A stretch of DNA of 64,000 nt from Piezodorus guildinii. Taxonomy: Eukaryota > Arthropoda > Insecta > Hemiptera > Pentatomidae. Position 1 is the first letter of the stretch; every line of letters starts with the position of its first letter. The translations under genes and the position numbers were made by a program. Shown here in pieces: positions 10,995 to 22,646 of this stretch. The notes below the pieces were generated by a model, which saw nothing but the letters and a program-made list of their open reading frames with translations, ran no database searches and was not told where the DNA came from. Location of the stretch: positions 17,715,371 through 17,779,370 of the forward strand of contig CM041298.1 in assembly GCA_023052935.1 (NCBI GenBank), in the 5' to 3' direction.

Positions 10995-11846
10995 AAATAA
11001 AATCTCGCTATATCGATGAAAAATTTAATTGGCTTCAATATCATGTAGGTTTCATTCTGATGTTAATAGTCTGACAGGGCTTAAATGCAGATATTTTAAA
11101 TTTTCTTCCTCTAAACTACCTTTAATTTTTACCATTGATAAAAAACGACTAAATATACAATTGGAGGAATTTGATAATTGACAAAAGGAGAAAAGTGCAA
11201 AAATATTGTTTATGCTATTTTGGTGTTTTTGAACATTAAAAACAGTAATATAGACGTATAATAGACTGTTAAACGACTAAAGATTTTAGAAAAATTATGA
11301 TCCTATACAGAAAATTGTAAAAGTTATTGGAGAGCGGTGAAAAACAAATAAAACTGGGATCACTTGTAGCTGGGTGGCTAGCGTAACAGCTTCCCATGCT
11401 AAAGGTCACGGGTTTAAACCCGAAGGTGGTCCTAGGATTTTTTAATGGGAGTAAAAAATCCTTAGTTACGTCGTCCTTCGGAGGGGACGTTAAAAGGTGG
11501 TCCGAGCCTGTGCGATGTCAGGTACTCGTTAAAGATCCCTATCCTAATAAAACCTGGATAGGCAAAATTTAGGGCTCCCGCAGTTGCATCGTCCGATTAG
11601 CCATAGTAGCATAAAGTGACGTTAAATAAATAAACAAACAAACAAATAAAACTAACTGATTGTCATAGATAATAATACATAATATAATATAAACATATGT
11701 TCCTATTGAAATTCAATGAGATTAATTAAATAACAATTTATTTTTATTTCTAAGTGTATAAAAAAAATCTTTAAAACAATTTAAATTGATTGTATCAACG
11801 GAAGTATGTGAACATTGTGTGTTGCGCGCACCAGATTTTTTTACCT
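10995..11846 (-). mobile_element. Repeat family A, palindrome end missing, hosts a SINE
   Basis: It starts at the internal block CTCGCTATATCGATG and ends at the left terminus GTGTGTTGCGCGCACCAGATTTTTTT. A SINE occupies 11356-11642. The orientation is opposite to the copy at 9763, giving a second inverted pair. Confidence 0.8.
11356..11642 (+). mobile_element. SINE family 1, full length
   Basis: This tRNA-derived SINE has an A-box-like TAGCTGGGTGGCTAGCG at about 11366 and a B-box-like GGTCACGGGTTTAAACCC near 11404. The body includes GTCCTTCGGAGGGGACGTTA, and the tail is GTGACGTTAAATAAATAAAC with (AAAC)n. The target-site duplication CAAATAAAACT is at 11345-11355 and 11643-11653. It is inserted in a family A copy, so it is younger than that copy. 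Confidence 0.9.
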
Positions 11847-12543
11847 ATTAAATAGACTTTCAATAAAATTTAATTAACCTTGAGCAGAAAATATTAGAAT
11901 AATCAGAATCCGAGTTAATAAATCAGGAATTCGAATCTCCCGGGAAAGTATTAAAGGAATGGTCGTAATTCGTTTCAAGATTTTGTATAAATCTCGAATT
12001 CATTCTAATTGCTACTTACAGAGTCGGTCTGGTGCTCCAGGGGAAATTCTTCAAGAAAGCGTTCATCGATTTCGGATAGTTCATAAAGGTCAGACCAGGA
12101 AATTCAAATGAAAAATCCTTAAAACACGACTAACAAAAATTTGAAGAAAAAATTGTGGCTTCAGCATTTTTCCCATATCCGGAAAAACAGTAGATTACAT
12201 GGATATATCTATCTACAATCTACTGCTTTTCACAGTCAGAGATACATTGAGTCTAGAAAACACACAAATCCAATAAATTCGCATTAGAAAATAACAGTCC
12301 CTTCTTCGTTCCTAACGGTAACTAAATATTTATAAAAGAAACCAGGTGTACGTACTATGGGTGAAAAAATTGTTTACACAAGCCGGTCAGCTACTTCCAT
12401 GGATGCAACCTAGGAAACTGTAAAGGCACACATAATGGAGATCAGTAGTACTCTCACAACAGCATTATAGTTCACAAGATATTGGTTAAGGTTTCTATCA
12501 TCGCGAATATAATATATATATATATACAGAATATATATCTAAA
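11847..12543. other. No gene or repeat recognised
   Basis: About 700 bases without a credible coding frame. A small imperfect hairpin (GTAGATT..AATCTAC) lies near 12190-12222. A TA microsatellite lies at 12511-12525. Confidence 0.45.
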
Positions 12544-14080
12544 AATCTGGTGCAGGCAACACATGACTTTCACTTACCTCCGTTTTTAAAATCGATTAGA
12601 GAATTTTTAAATACATTTAGAGATAAAAAAATTTTTTTTTAAAGAATTAATTAAATTGAATTTCTACAGAAATATGTGTTTTATTAAAAAATCGACTATA
12701 TTATTGTATAAAACAATCAGTTAGTTTTATTGGTTTTTCATTAATCTTTATCAACTTTAACAATTTTCAGTATAAAATAATATTTGTTCTAAAATCTTCA
12801 AATTTCCAACGATATATTACACATGTATATTACCGTTCTTATGTTCAAAAACAAAAAATTGCAATAAAAAAGTTTTCTTCTGTTTTCCCCTTTAGATGGA
12901 TATCGAATTCGTTCAACTTCTTTTTTATCGTTGATAACAAGATTATTTTGTTATATTTTTAGTATCTACAAAATTAAAAGTACTTTAGAGGAAACAACTC
13001 AAAATATAGGCATTTAAGCCCTGTTAGACTATTTCATATCGAGAACAAACTGCTAATATACAAGACAGTACTGAAACCTATCTGGACCTACGGACTTGAA
13101 CTGTGGGGGACAGCCAAATTTTCTAACATCAAACGCATTCAATCCTTCCAATCAAAAGTCCTCCGAAGAATAGTTAATGCTCCTTATTATGTATCCAACC
13201 ATACCTTACACCGCGACCTAAATATTCCATTTATTTTAGACCTTATACCATTAAAATTCTCTAAATTCCATCAGAACCTTATCCATCACCCTAATCCCCT
13301 AGCTCAATCCTTATCCAGCTCCACACATCCTTACCATCCTCCTAGAAGGTTGAAACGGCAGTGGTCTCGAGACCTCTTGTAAAATGTATATTGGAGTTTT
13401 AGCATTGGCTAGATTCTCCACTCACGTGCTGTATGCTTGTGAATTGTATATAGGTATGAGTGACTTTTGCATATATTTTATTGATTTTGTTTTGTATATA
13501 TGTATATTGTATTATTATTATATAAATTTATTGTTTTGTATATAACGTGTGAATGTAGTATGAATGTTGTACTTCATCACTATTAAAAATGTCCTAAATT
13601 GGACAGATTGTAATATTGCTCAATAAAGAATTGTTTCTAATCTAAAAAAAAAAAAAAAAAAAAAGACTATTTCAATCGGAATGAAACCTACATCATATTA
13701 GAGCCCATTAAATTTTACATCGAAATATAGAATTTAATCAAAATCGATAGAGCCGTTTTTAGTAAAATCGTAAAAAGGTTTAAATGCATGGTATAAAGTA
13801 CATCTTCCGATCAGCTGATTTTCATGAAAAAGGTTCTGTAACATATCGGGTGTATATTTATCTTAAATATGAAATTTCTGTTCAGTATGACTTTTCGCTT
13901 TTGCGCTTGACTTACCACACACACACACACACACACACACAGACCATTTTTCGGGACTTACGTTATTTGGACTCAGGGGACCCTAAAACGTATATTTCCG
14001 TTGAAAACTGGAATTCGAAAAATTTTCACGACCGCAGTACTCTCCCTTACTATATATTTCATATATAGGTAAGTGAAAGT
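12544..14080 (+). mobile_element. Repeat family A, split by a LINE
   Basis: The left end AATCTGGTGCAGGCAACACA is at 12544 and the palindrome end (CTTACTATATATTTCATATAT, then TAAGTGAAAGTAAA) is at 14044-14080. The LINE at 13037-13663 interrupts it. The internal CA run is at about 13915-13940. Without the LINE the copy is about 900 bp. Confidence 0.85.
13037..13663 (+). mobile_element. Jockey-type LINE, 5'-truncated, with poly(A)
   Basis: The plus-strand frame to about 13381 encodes the end of a reverse-transcriptase ORF: LLIYKTVLKPIWTYGLELWG, then SKVLRRIVNAPYYVSN and PPRRLKRQWSRDLL, then stop. About 260 bases of 3' UTR and about 20 A follow. The duplication (A)GACTATTTCA of family A sequence is at 13027-13036 and 13665-13674. 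The frame is intact over the retained part, so the insertion is fairly recent. Confidence 0.9.
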
Positions 14081-14597
14081 AAAAAAAAAAAAATCGAATA
14101 ATGTTCACATAAATGCTGATTGTAGAAAAAGGTTGGATGACCAAATGATCTGGAGAGTGAAAGCGAAAAGGGAAGCAGCTGTGACGGGACAAAAGAAGTC
14201 CTGGGAGTCTTTGAGCATCTGGCAGGTATACTGAAGGGACAATGGGGACGTCACATGGCCGGCACAAGTGAGAAGAGCGATACTCGGCGAATAGACTTCG
14301 TTTCCATAGTAGAGGCATCTTTAAAATGTCCACCTTGCCCGGACTAGGAAGAGAACGTATCAATTCGAAAGATAGACTTCACTAGGTACGACTGAATTTT
14401 TTTATTCAAAAATCTTTTTTAATGAATGATATTACAATCTGTGCTTATTAGGACATTTATAATACTGATCAAGTATAACATTCATACAATATTTACAAAA
14501 CTATAAAACGACTGAATAACTTATAAAAAGACTATAAAAACTGAATAAAAGATTCGACCTTATCATCAAAGTCTCACATAAAGACTATATAATTTTA
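14081..14597. other. Unassigned stretch with weak LINE-like coding look
   Basis: A plus-strand reading near 14110-14210 gives CRKRLDDQMIWRVKAKREAA, with stops soon after. G+C is higher here than in the surroundings. It could be a decayed retroelement ORF, but no diagnostic motif is seen. Confidence 0.3.
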
Positions 14598-15475
14598 ATG
14601 GGTTGTGTCACATGAAATGTCCGTTTTCAAGGTAAAAGATTTTTATTAAAAATACGAAATGAAAACAAGATAATTTTATTCGAAATATTTACCTTCTTTT
14701 TCTACACATTTTTCCCAACGTGACACTAACTTTTTTATCCCCGAACTGAAAAACTCTGAGCTTTGAAGTGAAACAAAATGTGAAAACGCACTTTTCAATT
14801 GATCATCATTTTCAAAAAGTTTAGTGGTAAAGTAAAGTGGTAATCTTTTGGAGACAAGTCGGGAGAATATGATAGATGCGGAAGAACTTCGTAGACCAGT
14901 TCTTATAATTTTTGCACGGTATGTTTTGAAACATGGGGTTTTGCTGCCGCTCAGTGAGATTATGAGGTACCCATGTATCGAGCTTTCTTACTTTCCCAAT
15001 ACACTTTAAATGTCTGGAAACGGTAGATGCACTTGCATTTAGTTGTGCTGAGAGCCCTGTAACTGTTTGGTAGGGGTTTCCTTCTACTGTTTATTTGAGG
15101 ACATCGTTGTCAATTACGGACGGAGGTCTTCCTCGGGGCAGGTTTTCCAAGTCGGTATCCCCAGTTGAAAATTTAGCAAACCAACGGCGAATGGTCCGTT
15201 CATTAACACTCCCTTCCCCAAACGCCTTGCAAATGTTTCTAGCGGCCTCATCTGCTGAATGGCCGACTTCAAACTCGTACAAAAATATTACTCGAAAATC
15301 GCGTGTTTCCAAGCTCATATTTGGAGGTATACTAAAAAGTGGGCAATTGATTGGGAAGCTAATGTTTGTAATACAATGGTAGATTAGTAACTGTTTACTT
15401 TAAGTATAGACCTGCAAAATCCTTTATGTATTTCAGAAACTATAAAAACGAACATTTCAAGAACCAACAACCTAA
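14598..15475 (-). mobile_element. Mariner-type element, internally deleted (copy M1)
   Basis: On the minus strand an ATG at 15318 opens a frame of about 75 codons. It has the mariner N-terminal helix-turn-helix (ARNICKAFGEGSVNERTIRRW, then FSTGDTDLENLPRGRPPSV) and stops after VIDNDVLK. Beyond the stop the sequence keeps LNASASTV- and WVPHNLTERQ-like codons, then passes directly to a damaged end region, so most of the catalytic DDD core is missing. The terminal repeat TTGTGTCACATGAAATGTCC is clear at the 14598 end and worn at the 15475 end. TA dinucleotides flank it. Confidence 0.85.
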
Positions 15476-15740
15476 TATAATGATGGAGAAGTTGGTTGAG
15501 GGTGAGTTGAGATATTCTATTCTATTGTGTGCGGGCGCACACACGGCAAAATCACCAAGTCAGGTGGACAAAAGTCAAGTCAAAAGTTTAGAATTTCTGA
15601 GTGTCTGACCTTTTTATTAGTAGTTGGTAAGACGCTTAGTACTAATATTTCCCGCCATACCGTGTTTATTATTACTATTTATTAGATTAGACCATTTGGA
15701 TATCAAGATGGTAGACTAATTTGAAGCACATTTCAATTTT

Positions 15741-16631
15741 ACTTTCACTTACTATATATAGTAAGGGGAAGTATTGCGATCGAGAAAATTTTCGAATTCC
15801 AGTTTTCAACTGAAATACACGTTTTAGGGTCTCCTGAGTCCAAATAACCAAGTCCCGCAAAAAGGTCTGTGTGTGTGTGGTAACTCCCGGGCGGAAACGG
15901 TAAGTCCTATGAAACTGAAATTTCATATTTAAGACAACTATACGCCCGAGACGTGACAAAACTTTTTTCATCAAAATGAGCCTACCAGAAGAGGCACTTT
16001 ATACTATGCATTTTGCACCTTTTTTCGATTTTCTCGAAAACGGTTCCGACGATATTGATTAAACTCGCTATATCGATGTAAAATTTAATGGGCTTTAATA
16101 TCATGTAGGTTTTATTTGGATAAAAATGGTCTCACAGGGCTTAATTGCCGATATTTTAAATTTTCTTCACCTAAAGTACCTTTAATTTTGTAGATTCAAT
16201 AATAATAACTAGATTATCTTGGTAACGCTGATGAAAAACCGGTAAATATATAAATTGAATAAATTCGATACCCAACTAAAGGAGAAAACAGAAAAAATAT
16301 TTTTTTAAAGCAATTTTTCGTTTTTGAACATAAGAGCAGTAATATACATGTATGATATACCGTTGGAAAGCTAAAGATTTTAGAAAAAATATCATCTCAT
16401 ACACAAGCTTTTAAAAGTTATTGGAGAGTGATGAAAAGAAGATAAAACTTACTGATTATTTAAGATAATAATATAATAGATTTTTGAATCAAACACATGT
16501 TTCTATATAAATTCGATTTAATTAATTCTTTAATAGTTTCACGTATTTTTATCTCTAACTGTATTTGAAAATTCTTTCATTGATTTTAAAAATGGAGGTA
16601 AGGGAAAGTCGTGTGTTGCCCGCACCAGATT
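15741..16631 (-). mobile_element. Repeat family A, full length
   Basis: The palindrome end ACTTTCACTTACTATATATAG begins at 15741 and the left end GTGTTGCCCGCACCAGATTTT closes at about 16631. The internal TG run is at about 15868-15880. All family blocks are in order, and it is close in sequence to the copy at 22647-23517. Confidence 0.9.
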
Positions 16632-16799
16632 TTTTTATTTGTTCTTCTCCTCTCCCAAGAAGCCTCCACCTGCTCAGAAAACCGCTGTTTTCGTTCTTCC
16701 TTTCTCCTTGGTTACCGTTCTTACCTTCTTGTTTTCGACTTGGAAACCACCCTTCATGACTTTTTCTCCAAATATTTTTCTGTTCAATTCTAATTCCAG

Positions 16800-17480
16800 C
16801 TCGTTCAAGATCTTGTTTTAGTTCCTTAACTCAGGTAATAGCCGTTTTCATTTCAAACAGTTTGTAGACTAATTTCTCGGCCATCCTCTTTCCTTCCATC
16901 CTCCAAACGTGTCCGAAATATTTTAATCTTCTCTTTCTAATGGTTTCATCTATTGGCTGATTGTTGCGGTAAATGTCTTTGTTGCTTCTTAGTCTGTACT
17001 GTCCCTCACTGTTTTTTGCTAGTCCTATGATTTTCCTTAAGATTTTTCTCTCGTTTGTTTCCAAGTCTTCCAGTTTTCTCTTTCCTAAAGTTAGCGTTTC
17101 CGCTGCGTTTAGCGCTTCCGGTTTTATTACTGTGTGGTAATGTCTGAATTTACTATTACAAGATATACATTTTTTATTATACGTTTGTCTGGTCCTTGCC
17201 AGTGCACTAAACATTTTATTTGCTCTTGATTTTATCGCAATTTTGTCCAACCCGTTTGCAGTGATAATTTCCCCCAAATATTTGAACTCTTTAACTTTTT
17301 CGATTTTGCCATATTTTGTATCCACCAACTTCTTTCCTGAGGTGTCACTTGTCATTAGTTTAGTTTTTTGGAATGTGATTTGTATTCCGGTTCTTTCTGA
17401 GATTTCCTTCAGGTAATTAATCTGTTCTATTGATTGTTCTTAACTTTCTGCGAAAATCGCAACATTGCATACTGTGTTTA
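16800..17480 (-). mobile_element. LINE reverse-transcriptase C-terminal fragment
   Basis: The minus-strand frame at 17355-16831 (174 codons) contains KEFKYLGEIITANG, KILRKIIGLAKNSEGQYRLR and RKRRLKYFGHVWRMEGKRM. These are typical of the region after the RT domain in insect non-LTR elements (YLG...., then RRL.W.GHV.RM). Upstream codons at 17360-17480 continue the protein (ISERTGIQITFQKTKLM) behind a stop. It belongs to a different family from the jockey-type copies. It is a fragment without termini. Confidence 0.75.
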
Positions 17481-18059
17481 CAAATAAATTGTAAATGAGT
17501 GATTCATTCCTGTTCGCACAAGTGCCTAATGACCGGCGGTGGGATTATCTCTATTCGATGGCCATTTGTTATATTCAAGGTGTGTTTAGCTCAAAGTCTT
17601 TTTGCTTTTATTAAACAATGGATATTGCTGAGACAGGTAAGAAATTACATTTCCACACTCGTTATTGAATATACATTGCAATCTCACCTATAGAGTTAAT
17701 TTAGCAATTTCTAAATGTATGCCCAATTCAATAACGAAAAACTAAACAACCCCTAAGTCATTCTAAGGATTGGTTTGTACGATTTGTTTCATCAATCCTT
17801 CTGACTAGACTTTTAATATTGCAAAGAATTTTTCCGTTTTTTTTTTGCGTTTTGGGTGTTACATAATTTATTTCAGACACAATACCCCGAATCAAAAGTT
17901 TTACAATCTATAATTTGAAGAGTTTCCTAAACGATTTAAAATACATATAATAGCAGGTTTAAGCCAATAATTAGCTTTGTTGCATTATTTTTCCCGTACT
18001 CTGGAACTTCATGCGTTTTAGATTTTAACAAATAAATTTGATTTTTGACCACTGCGCGC
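17481..18059. other. No gene or repeat recognised
   Basis: About 580 bases of AT-rich sequence with no convincing frame. Confidence 0.45.
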
Positions 18060-18300
18060 TTGCTAAATGTGTCAAAAAATTAATTAGATGGACTAGTACA
18101 TCGTTGAATGGACTAGTATTTTTGTGGCGAATTTCAAAAAAATTGGTCCAGTAGTTTCGGAGAAATGCCGCGGACGGCAGACAAACGGATTTTTTTTTAT
18201 TCGCTATTCGGATTCTACGCATCTTGAAACGTAAGCTCTCAAATTTTGAGAGGGGTTATTATTTATTTGGTCGATTACTGAGGTTCATTATTGAAAATAA
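18060..18300 (+). repeat. Repeat family C fragment
   Basis: It shares TGGACTAGTATTTTTGTGG, ATTCGGATTCTACGCATCTT and CTCAAATTTTGAGAGGGG with 46900-47070, and in inverted form with 7940-8110. It is non-coding. Confidence 0.6.
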
Positions 18301-18465
18301 TAAACCAAAAGCCGTGGAAAGAAATGTTTACAAAACAATAAATAGTCAGGGATATTTCATTTTTTTTTTTTTCTGTGACCGCTCCCTGAGTAATTTCGTA
18401 CTGAATATTTCAACAGTCAACTATTGACATTCATCATGTTTAGGTTCATTTAAATCTCAAATTAA

Positions 18466-19361
18466 AAAATCTGGTGCGGGCAACACACAACTTTCACTTA
18501 CCTCCATTTTTAAAATCAATAAAAGAATTTTCAAATACAGTCAGAGATAAAAATACGTGAAACTATTAAAGAATTAATTAAATTTAATTTATATAGAAAC
18601 ATGTGATTTATTAAAAAATCTATTATATTATTATCTAAAATAATCAGTTAGTTTAATCTTCTTTTCATCACTCTCAATTAAATTTTAAACGCTTGAGTAT
18701 AAGATAATATTTTTCTAAAATATCTAGCTTTCCAACGGTATATCATACATGTATATTACTGCTCTTATGTTCAAAAACAAAAAAATGCATTAAAAAAATA
18801 TTTTTTCTGTTTTCTCCTTTGGTTGGGTATCGAATTCATTCAATTTATATATTTACCTGTGTTTCGTCAGTGGTAACAAGGTGATATAGTTACAATATTT
18901 TTATAGAATCAACAAAATTAAAGGTACTTTAGATGAAGAAAATTTAAAATATCGGCATTTAAGCCCTGTCAGACCATTTTAATCCGAATAAAACCTAAAT
19001 TAATTTAAAGCCTATTAAATTTAACATCGATATAGCGAGTTAAATCAAAATCGTCGGAACCGTTTTCGAGAAAATCTAAAAAAGGCACAAAATGAATGGT
19101 ATAAAGTGGCTCTTCTGGAAGCTCATTTTGATGAAAAAGGTTTTGTAATGTCTCGGGCTTATATTTGTCTTAAATATGAAATTTCAGTTTCATAGGATTT
19201 ACCGTTTCCGCTCGGGAGCTACCACACACACAGACCTTTTTGCGGGACTTGGTTATTTGGTCTCAAGGAAGCCTAAAATGTGTACTTCCGTTGAAAACTG
19301 GAATACGAAAATTTTCACGATTGCAATATTTTCCCTTACCATATATAGTAAGTGAAAGTAA
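18466..19361 (+). mobile_element. Repeat family A, full length
   Basis: The left end is AAATCTGGTGCGGGCAACAC and the right end is ATATATAGTAAGTGAAAGTA. Internal blocks include GCATTTAAGCCCTGTCAGAC, ATCGATATAGCGAGT and a short CACACACACA tract. No target-site duplication is visible: flanks are A-rich on both sides. Confidence 0.9.
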
Positions 19362-20007
19362 AAAGGATGGTACGTGAAAGTTTTGTATCGCGTAATAACA
19401 TAATTCTAATTTACGAACTCAAAAGCTATTGTTCAAATTTCGGTCAACCGTTTGAGGGGGAGCAAACCGCCATTATAGCGGCCATTATAACCGCCTCAAA
19501 CACACAAAGTATATCAATCGAGAAAGGACAACTCCACTCGATATGAATTTTTCCCTTCCACCAAAGCAAGTCAAAGTTCCGGAGGACGTAAAGTGGAGTT
19601 GAGATGGATCTCAAAGCCTAACGAGGACCCTTTTTGAGTAGAAGAAAAATTGAGTAGCCCTAAGACAAAGGGAACATTATGTCAATAGAAGGTCAGAGCG
19701 GTATAAAGGTACGGGTGGCCCTTGAGGTACTCCAGCCTGATGGAGGGCTGTCAACTTGTCTTTTACAAGAGCATTTTTAATCTTCATCCTTCAGGCCTCT
19801 CATTACGTTGTAGTATTAAAACTAGGGTTGTAAGAGGTATATGTATATATAAGTATGTGTGTTATATATGTCCTTCTACGTTCATATGTTAATTCTAAAT
19901 ATTTTTTTATTTATTTACAATTGTTTTTGTTTGAGCTTTAATGTTATTTGCTATCTGCAAAAAAAAATAATAATAATAAAACAAATAAAATAAAATAAAT
20001 AAATAAA
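19362..20007 (+). mobile_element. Probable retroelement 3' region ending in an (AAAT)n tail
   Basis: A stretch of about 600 bases with moderate G+C and no open frame ends in a simple A/T tail (AATAATAATAAAACAAAT.., 19958-20007), as non-LTR elements and SINEs do. An inverted pair CGCCATTATAGCGG/CCATTATAACCG lies near 19470-19494. The identity is not established. Confidence 0.35.
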
Positions 20008-20059
20008 TATTTGCAATAAGCAAATATGATGACTTCCGAAAGTCGGTTAAAGCAAGGCC

Positions 20060-20885
20060 ACCGGCTCAAAAGTCGTCAGGGTGGGTTCGTGTAGGATTTA
20101 AGTTTTTGGGCCGATGGGTTCATGTTGTAAGTCAGTCTGTCATGAAATCTTTTATAATATTCTGTGGCTGTATCTGAAACTGTGAGTATGTCCAAGTCCT
20201 TGTGAAGTAATTCGTTGGTGCATCAACGATTTTTCGCAATATTTTCGATTGAAGGTTTGGAATTATTTGGATGTTAGAATATTTGGCAGATCCCCATAGC
20301 TCTATCCCGTATGTCCATAATGGTTTGATCAGTACTTTGTAAATAGTAATTTTGGTGTTCACGGATAATTTGGATCGTTTGTCAAGCAGACGGGATAGTA
20401 GTCCAAATCGTCTGTTCAGTTGTTGTCTTTTAAGTCTAATGTGGGTCCTCCATGTCAGTCTTTTGTCTAAGTACAGTCCCAAATATCGTACTTCCTCTGA
20501 TATCGGAATTGGCTTATCCTCGAAATAGACTGCTGGACAATCCCCATAATTGAGCGTGAAAACTATAAATAAACTCTTGGATTGATTCATTTTCACTTTC
20601 CATCTATTAGCCCAACTGGATAAATCATCAATGTGGTTTTGCAACATGAAGGATGCAAGAATTGGGTTTTGATGGGATGTCAAAAGAGCCGTATCGTCTG
20701 CAAAAGTGGCTAGTAAGGTGTGGTCATTTTCTGGTAAGTCTGCCGTGTAGATATTAAATAGTAACGGTCCCAGTACACTGCCTTGTGGGACCCCTGCTTG
20801 AACACGTTTTATTCCAGAAAATGCGTCTCCTACTTTTACAGCAAAGTGTCGGTCGGTCAAATAAGAGAGTAATATTAAAGTTTTT
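20060..20885 (-). mobile_element. Jockey-type LINE, RT region to 3' end
   Basis: The minus-strand frame 20860-20132 encodes 242 residues without a stop. It contains RT motif GVPQGSVLGPLLFNIYTADL (residues 24-42), FADD (53-56) followed by TALLTS, a YLGLYLDKRLTW thumb region, and the jockey-type KVLIKPLWTYGIELWG. The frame can be followed upstream to about 20885 (LLSYLTDR). There the preceding part of the protein is found on the opposite strand. It is 5'-truncated, but the RT core is uninterrupted. Confidence 0.9.
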
Positions 20886-21002
20886 TTTTCTCGATATTAG
20901 TCAAGCATTCGATAAGGTGTGGCATGAAGGATTGCTTACCAAGCTCAAAAATTTGCTTCCTTCAACTTATTATAATTCTAAATATAGCAATCGTTTTATT
21001 AT
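20886..21002 (+). mobile_element. Inverted 5' part of the same LINE (twin-priming product)
   Basis: The plus-strand frame reads LDISQAFDKVWHEGLLTKLK, then NLLPSTYY. In the related copy at 57272-57634 this block directly precedes SYLTDR. Here SYLTDR starts the minus-strand part at 20885, so the two halves are one element with an inverted 5' end. Confidence 0.8.
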
Positions 21003-21597
21003 TTTACTTTCACTTACCTGTATCTGAAATATGTAGTAAGGGAAAGTATTGCGATCGTGAAAATTTTCGAATTCCAGTTTTCGACGGAAATACACGTTTT
21101 AGGGTCTCCTGAGTCCAAATACCCCGAAAAAAGGTCTGTGTGTGTGTGTGTGTGGCAAGACTAGCGCAAAAACGATAAGTCGTACGGAACTGAAATTTCA
21201 TATTTAAGACAACTATACGCCCGAGATGTTAAAGCAACTTTTTCATTAAAATTGGCTAGCCAGAAGAGCTTTACACTATGCATTTTGCACCTTATTATGA
21301 TTTTCTCAAAAATGGCTCAAACGATTTTGATTAAACTATAGGCCAAAAATGTTTCCTTTTTAATTTTTTATATTATATTAAAAGGTAATTAAGTGACGAA
21401 TGGGAATAGACTTATTACTGATTAACAATTTAATATAGTTATATTATTTAATTTAATCATATGTTTCAACGAAAATGAATACATTTTTTATTTAAAATCA
21501 ACTTCAAAAATTTTCAAATTAAGTATATTTAATAGTTTTTAAATTGATGTTGCTAACAGTCAAGGTTAGTGAAAGTCGTGTGTGACCTGAACCAGAT
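21003..21597 (-). mobile_element. Repeat family A, diverged and shortened
   Basis: The palindrome end (TTTCACTTACCTG..ATGTAGTAAGGG) is at 21005-21040, the TG run at 21136-21154, and the left end GTGAAAGTCGTGTGTGACCT, then ACCAGATTTTTT, at about 21570-21600. A middle portion is deleted or replaced. Confidence 0.75.
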
Positions 21598-21617
21598 TTT
21601 TTATTTGCTTGATTACA

Positions 21618-22262
21618 TTCACTTAGCTATATATCAAATATATAGTAAAGGAGAGCACTGCGATCGTGAAAATTTTAGAATTCAAGTTTTCACCAAAAAA
21701 AAAAAAAAAAAAAAAAAAAAATTTAGTGACCACTGAATCCAAATGACTAAGCCCCGCAAAAAGGTCTGTGTGTGATAAGTCTAACGAGGAAACGAGAAAT
21801 CGTATGAAACTGAAATTTCATATTTAAGAATACCACTTTATAGCGTACGTTTTGGACCCTTCTTACCACTTCCTCAAAACGGCTAAAGCAAGTTTGATTA
21901 AACTCGCTATAAAAATAATAATAGGCTTACCGAACCCGAAGGTTCGATGCCGATACCACCAAATTCCGCCTACACAGACTCGTCCTATGTTCACCGTTCA
22001 AGCCCAACTCTCGAGATCAGCCTTAACGCAATCCTCCCATCGATGTTTCGGCCTACCTTTCGGACGCCTACCAGTCGGATCAGTGAATACCAACTTTCTC
22101 GGAATCCGATCCTCACCGAGCCTAACAACTCGCCCATTTGAGTCTCCGCGATGCTATCAACTCAATTATATTCACAGGGTACAAGCTCCGAAATTCCGCG
22201 TTGTGCAACCTTCTAAAGTCCCCTTTTCTAACTCGCTATATCGATGTAAAATAGACTGGACT
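21618..22262 (-). mobile_element. Repeat family A, partial, with LINE insertion
   Basis: The palindrome-end half (TTCACTTAGCTATATATC..) starts at 21625 and carries a 31-base A run at 21693-21721. The copy resumes after the LINE at 22241 (TCGATGTAAAATAGACTGGA) and fades out near 22262. Confidence 0.7.
21912..22229 (-). mobile_element. LINE 3' end with target-site duplication
   Basis: On the minus strand it reads through a damaged GRPK..RWEDCV..DL..-like tail and finishes CCTTCGGGTTCGGTAAGCCT, then (ATT)n. The same 3' signature occurs at 42440-42690. The duplication AACTCGCTATA is at 21901-21911 and 22230-22240. Length about 318 bp, so strongly 5'-truncated. Confidence 0.8.
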
Positions 22263-22495
22263 TTAATATAATTTCTTAATACATCTCAAAAAGTTCAGAA
22301 AGTTTTCTCATATATTAAACAATCTTATGACATCACTTAACGATTCAGAGCATTGATAACCATCTTAAGAATTCAAATAATTCATATACAAGGATTATAT
22401 ATTGGGTTTTAGAATTCATTCGTAGCGTTTTTCAATATTTCAGTTTAATCCTCACTTTGTTTATAAAATCATGTTTACTTAGTCAATAATGTTTA
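22263..22495. other. No gene recognised
   Basis: AT-rich linker between two family A copies. Confidence 0.4.
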
Positions 22496-22559
22496 CATAT
22501 TCTAAACAAGGATTAGTTAAGGTATAAAACCACCTTAACTAATCCTTGTTTAGAATATG
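22496..22559. repeat. Inverted repeat with 28-base arms
   Basis: The left arm ATTCTAAACAAGGATTAGTT (with GGT) pairs with ACC, then AACTAATCCTTGTTTAGAAT, across a loop of about 8 bases. It could be a short foldback or MITE end. It lies just before the segment shared with 10884-10945. Confidence 0.8.
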
Positions 22560-22560
22560 A

Positions 22561-22615
22561 GTTTCAACCGAGATTCCTTACCTTCAAGAGATATTTTGCT
22601 GGCTCAAAAAGGAAG
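22561..22615 (+). repeat. Short segment shared with 10884-10945
   Basis: TTTCAACCGAGATTCC with the following CTT..AAG and GCT..CTCAAAA blocks matches the segment beside the palindrome end of the family A copy at 9763-10872. Confidence 0.5.
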
Positions 22616-22646
22616 AGAAGAACATTTATGTCATTTAATGATTATT

